From contig PNJM01000006.1 of assembly GCA_013821865.1 (NCBI GenBank), forward strand, positions 1-22,950: a stretch of DNA of 22,950 nucleotides. The letters are read 5' to 3'. Source of the stretch: Rhodocyclaceae bacterium (GTDB lineage Bacteria > Pseudomonadota > Gammaproteobacteria > Burkholderiales > Rhodocyclaceae). This document shows, one piece after another, positions 22,002 through 22,950 of the stretch. The position numbers and the translations under genes were made by a program. Below the pieces are notes generated by a model. That model was not told where the DNA came from and ran no database searches. It saw only the letters and a program-made list of their open reading frames with translations. How positions within the stretch are numbered: position 1 is the first letter of the stretch; each line of letters starts with the position of its first letter.

Positions 22002-22646
22002 TTACTCGCACCGCTCTTTGAGCGTCCGCATTGTGCACACTACCTCGCGCGGCGCGGCCTCTCCCTTGCGATCGCAGGCCGCGGCGGCGATTTCCTCGGA
22101 TTCTCCGACGGCCACCTGCCAGTCGCCCGGCCGCTGGACCTGCATGATGATCTCGCCAGATTGTTCGCGCAGTTTCTGGAAGCCGAGCGCTTCGGCCAGG
22201 CGCAGCATCGGGTGGTTGTCGCGCAGGCTGGACAGTTGCACGCGCTTGAGGCCCCTGGTCCAGGCTTGCAGCAGCACGCGCTGCAGCAGCATGCGGCCGA
22301 GGCCCTTGTGCCGCATGCGGTCCGAGACCGCGATGCCGAGTTCGGCGCACGACAGGCTGCCGGGCCGGTTCTCCCGGCACATTTCGCTGCCTGGAACCGA
22401 GGACAGTTCGGCGACGCCGACCAGGCGCTCGCCGAGGAAGGCGCCGAACACCATGCCTTGATCGCCGAAGGGAATCTGCGCCACGTAGGTGCGCACCGTC
22501 GCCGGCGTCATGGTGCGGAAGAAGCGCCAGTAGAGGGAAATATCGTCGAGCTCCTGCAGAAAGAAGCGCTCGACATCCCCGCGCGCGCCGGCATGCAGCC
22601 GGCGGATCAGCAGGGGAGGGACATCCTGCGGGGCGGGGGCGGTCAT
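22002..22646 (-). CDS. GNAT-family N-acetyltransferase
   Basis: A 214-residue protein with one GNAT domain (about residues 12-165). The acetyl-CoA pyrophosphate loop is in MRHKGLGRMLL, preceded by beta-4 (CAELGIAVSD) and followed by the late beta-alpha unit VQLSSLRDNHPMLRLAEALGF. The N-terminal LLIRRLHAGARGDVERFFLQELDDISLYWRFF resembles acetyltransferase domains related to protein lysine acetylases, but here the domain stands alone. The substrate cannot be read from sequence. About 45 residues after the domain are polar and rich in Glu and Ala. The start overlaps the stop of the small gene upstream (ATGA), so the two are co-translated. Confidence 0.88.
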   Translation of the reverse strand: MTAPAPQDVPPLLIRRLHAGARGDVERFFLQELDDISLYWRFFRTMTPATVRTYVAQIPFGDQGMVFGAFLGERLVGVAELSSVPGSEMCRENRPGSLSCAELGIAVSDRMRHKGLGRMLLQRVLLQAWTRGLKRVQLSSLRDNHPMLRLAEALGFQKLREQSGEIIMQVQRPGDWQVAVGESEEIAAAACDRKGEAAPREVVCTMRTLKERCE

Positions 22647-22765
22647 TTGCCGAACATGCCCTTGACGCCTTCAGCCGCGCTCTTGCCGCCGCTGCCGGCC
22701 TCGCAGGAGATGTGCGGCAATGCGGCGGCCCTGAGTGCCACTCCGGTCAGCAGGGTCTTTTTCAT
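22643..22765 (-). CDS. Very small exported or lipoprotein-like protein
   Basis: A 40-codon gene: MKKTLLTGVALRAAALPHIS, then CEAGSGGKSAAEGVKGMFGK. The start has a good GGAG ribosome-binding site. The N-terminus resembles a signal peptide with a poor lipobox (HISC); the arginine and histidine in the hydrophobic stretch make it weak. It could be a degraded lipoprotein kept because it drives translation of the GNAT gene, whose ATG overlaps its stop. No family recognised. Confidence 0.55.
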   Translation of the reverse strand: MKKTLLTGVALRAAALPHISCEAGSGGKSAAEGVKGMFGK

Positions 22766-22784
22766 GTGATCTCCAAAATGACAG

Positions 22785-22812
22785 TTGAACTCTATAGCGT
22801 CTGGGCTATCCT
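22785..22812 (+). promoter_or_regulatory. Possible sigma-70 promoter of the exported-protein gene
   Basis: TTGAAC (22785-22790) and TATCCT (22807-22812) with a 16-base spacer predict a start near 22819, 37 bases before the ATG at 22856. Each hexamer matches consensus at four of six positions. The 90-base gap must also hold the promoter of the divergent small gene. Confidence 0.35.
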
Positions 22813-22855
22813 GAAAAGGTACCGGCCCGGCCGGGACCCACGGAGAGAGGACGAA

Positions 22856-22950
22856 ATGAGATTCGGCACATTCGTATTGACGGGCAGCCTGGCGCTGGCG
22901 AGCGCCTCGGCCTTTGCCTTCCATTGCCCGATGGACATGAAGAAGATCGA
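22856..22950 (+). CDS. Small exported protein of unknown function, N-terminal part
   Basis: Cut by the right window edge after 31 full codons. MRFGTFVLTGSLALASASAF, then AFHCPMDMKKI: a Sec signal peptide with likely cleavage near SAFA, followed by the HCPMDMKKID motif that I associate with short uncharacterised periplasmic proteins of betaproteobacteria. GGAGAGAGG lies upstream as ribosome-binding site. The Cys, Met and His close to the new N-terminus could bind metal, but this is speculation. Confidence 0.75.
   Translation, partial: MRFGTFVLTGSLALASASAFAFHCPMDMKKI

Overview
The window is GC-rich proteobacterial DNA. The gene content (glutathione-dependent formaldehyde oxidation, NuoE/F/G-like NAD-linked formate dehydrogenase, full C-P lyase operon, AmiR-type ANTAR regulator) and the general look of the proteins suggest a betaproteobacterium, perhaps Rhodocyclales or Burkholderiales. 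That placement is inferred from gene style; there is no rRNA or marker gene here to confirm it.

Left part (1-7.4 kb), C1 oxidation. The 3' end of S-(hydroxymethyl)glutathione dehydrogenase is followed by S-formylglutathione hydrolase (fghA). The formaldehyde-activating enzyme gfa converges on it from the other strand, with a clear gfa terminator between them. After a structured 500-bp gap, a small lipoprotein gene and another structured leader comes a two-gene, translationally coupled NAD-dependent formate dehydrogenase. Its beta subunit is a NuoE-NuoF fusion; its alpha subunit is a Cys-type molybdenum/tungsten enzyme with an N-terminal ferredoxin region. Together these genes can take formaldehyde to CO2 and NADH. 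A 59-codon gene of unknown function overlaps the end of fdhA on the opposite strand.

Middle gap (7.4-8.2 kb). No protein gene is convincing here. The stretch contains a Crp/Fnr-type box, a -10-like hexamer, two strong hairpins and a nine-T terminator in the right order for a small RNA of about 100 nt, possibly induced by oxygen limitation or NO. It ends in a hairpin that covers the ribosome-binding site of a truncated P4-type integrase gene.

Centre (8.77-19.93 kb), one minus-strand operon phnF-D-C-E1-E2-G-H-I-J-K-L-M-N-P: regulator, phosphonate ABC importer, and every C-P lyase component from uptake to PRPP. Nearly all junctions overlap or touch. PhnK carries a CxxC-x12-CxxC insertion that looks like a zinc ribbon. 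The operon lies between the integrase fragment on the left and a frameshifted tyrosine-recombinase C-terminus on the right, which suggests it arrived on, or was reshuffled by, a mobile island.

Right part (20-22.95 kb), a rearranged edge. An IS3-family element with intact orfA/orfB and visible terminal inverted repeats cuts off the front of an AmiR-like ANTAR antiterminator gene. Beyond it are a GNAT acetyltransferase, a tiny exported or lipoprotein gene coupled to it, and the start of a divergent small exported protein that runs off the window.
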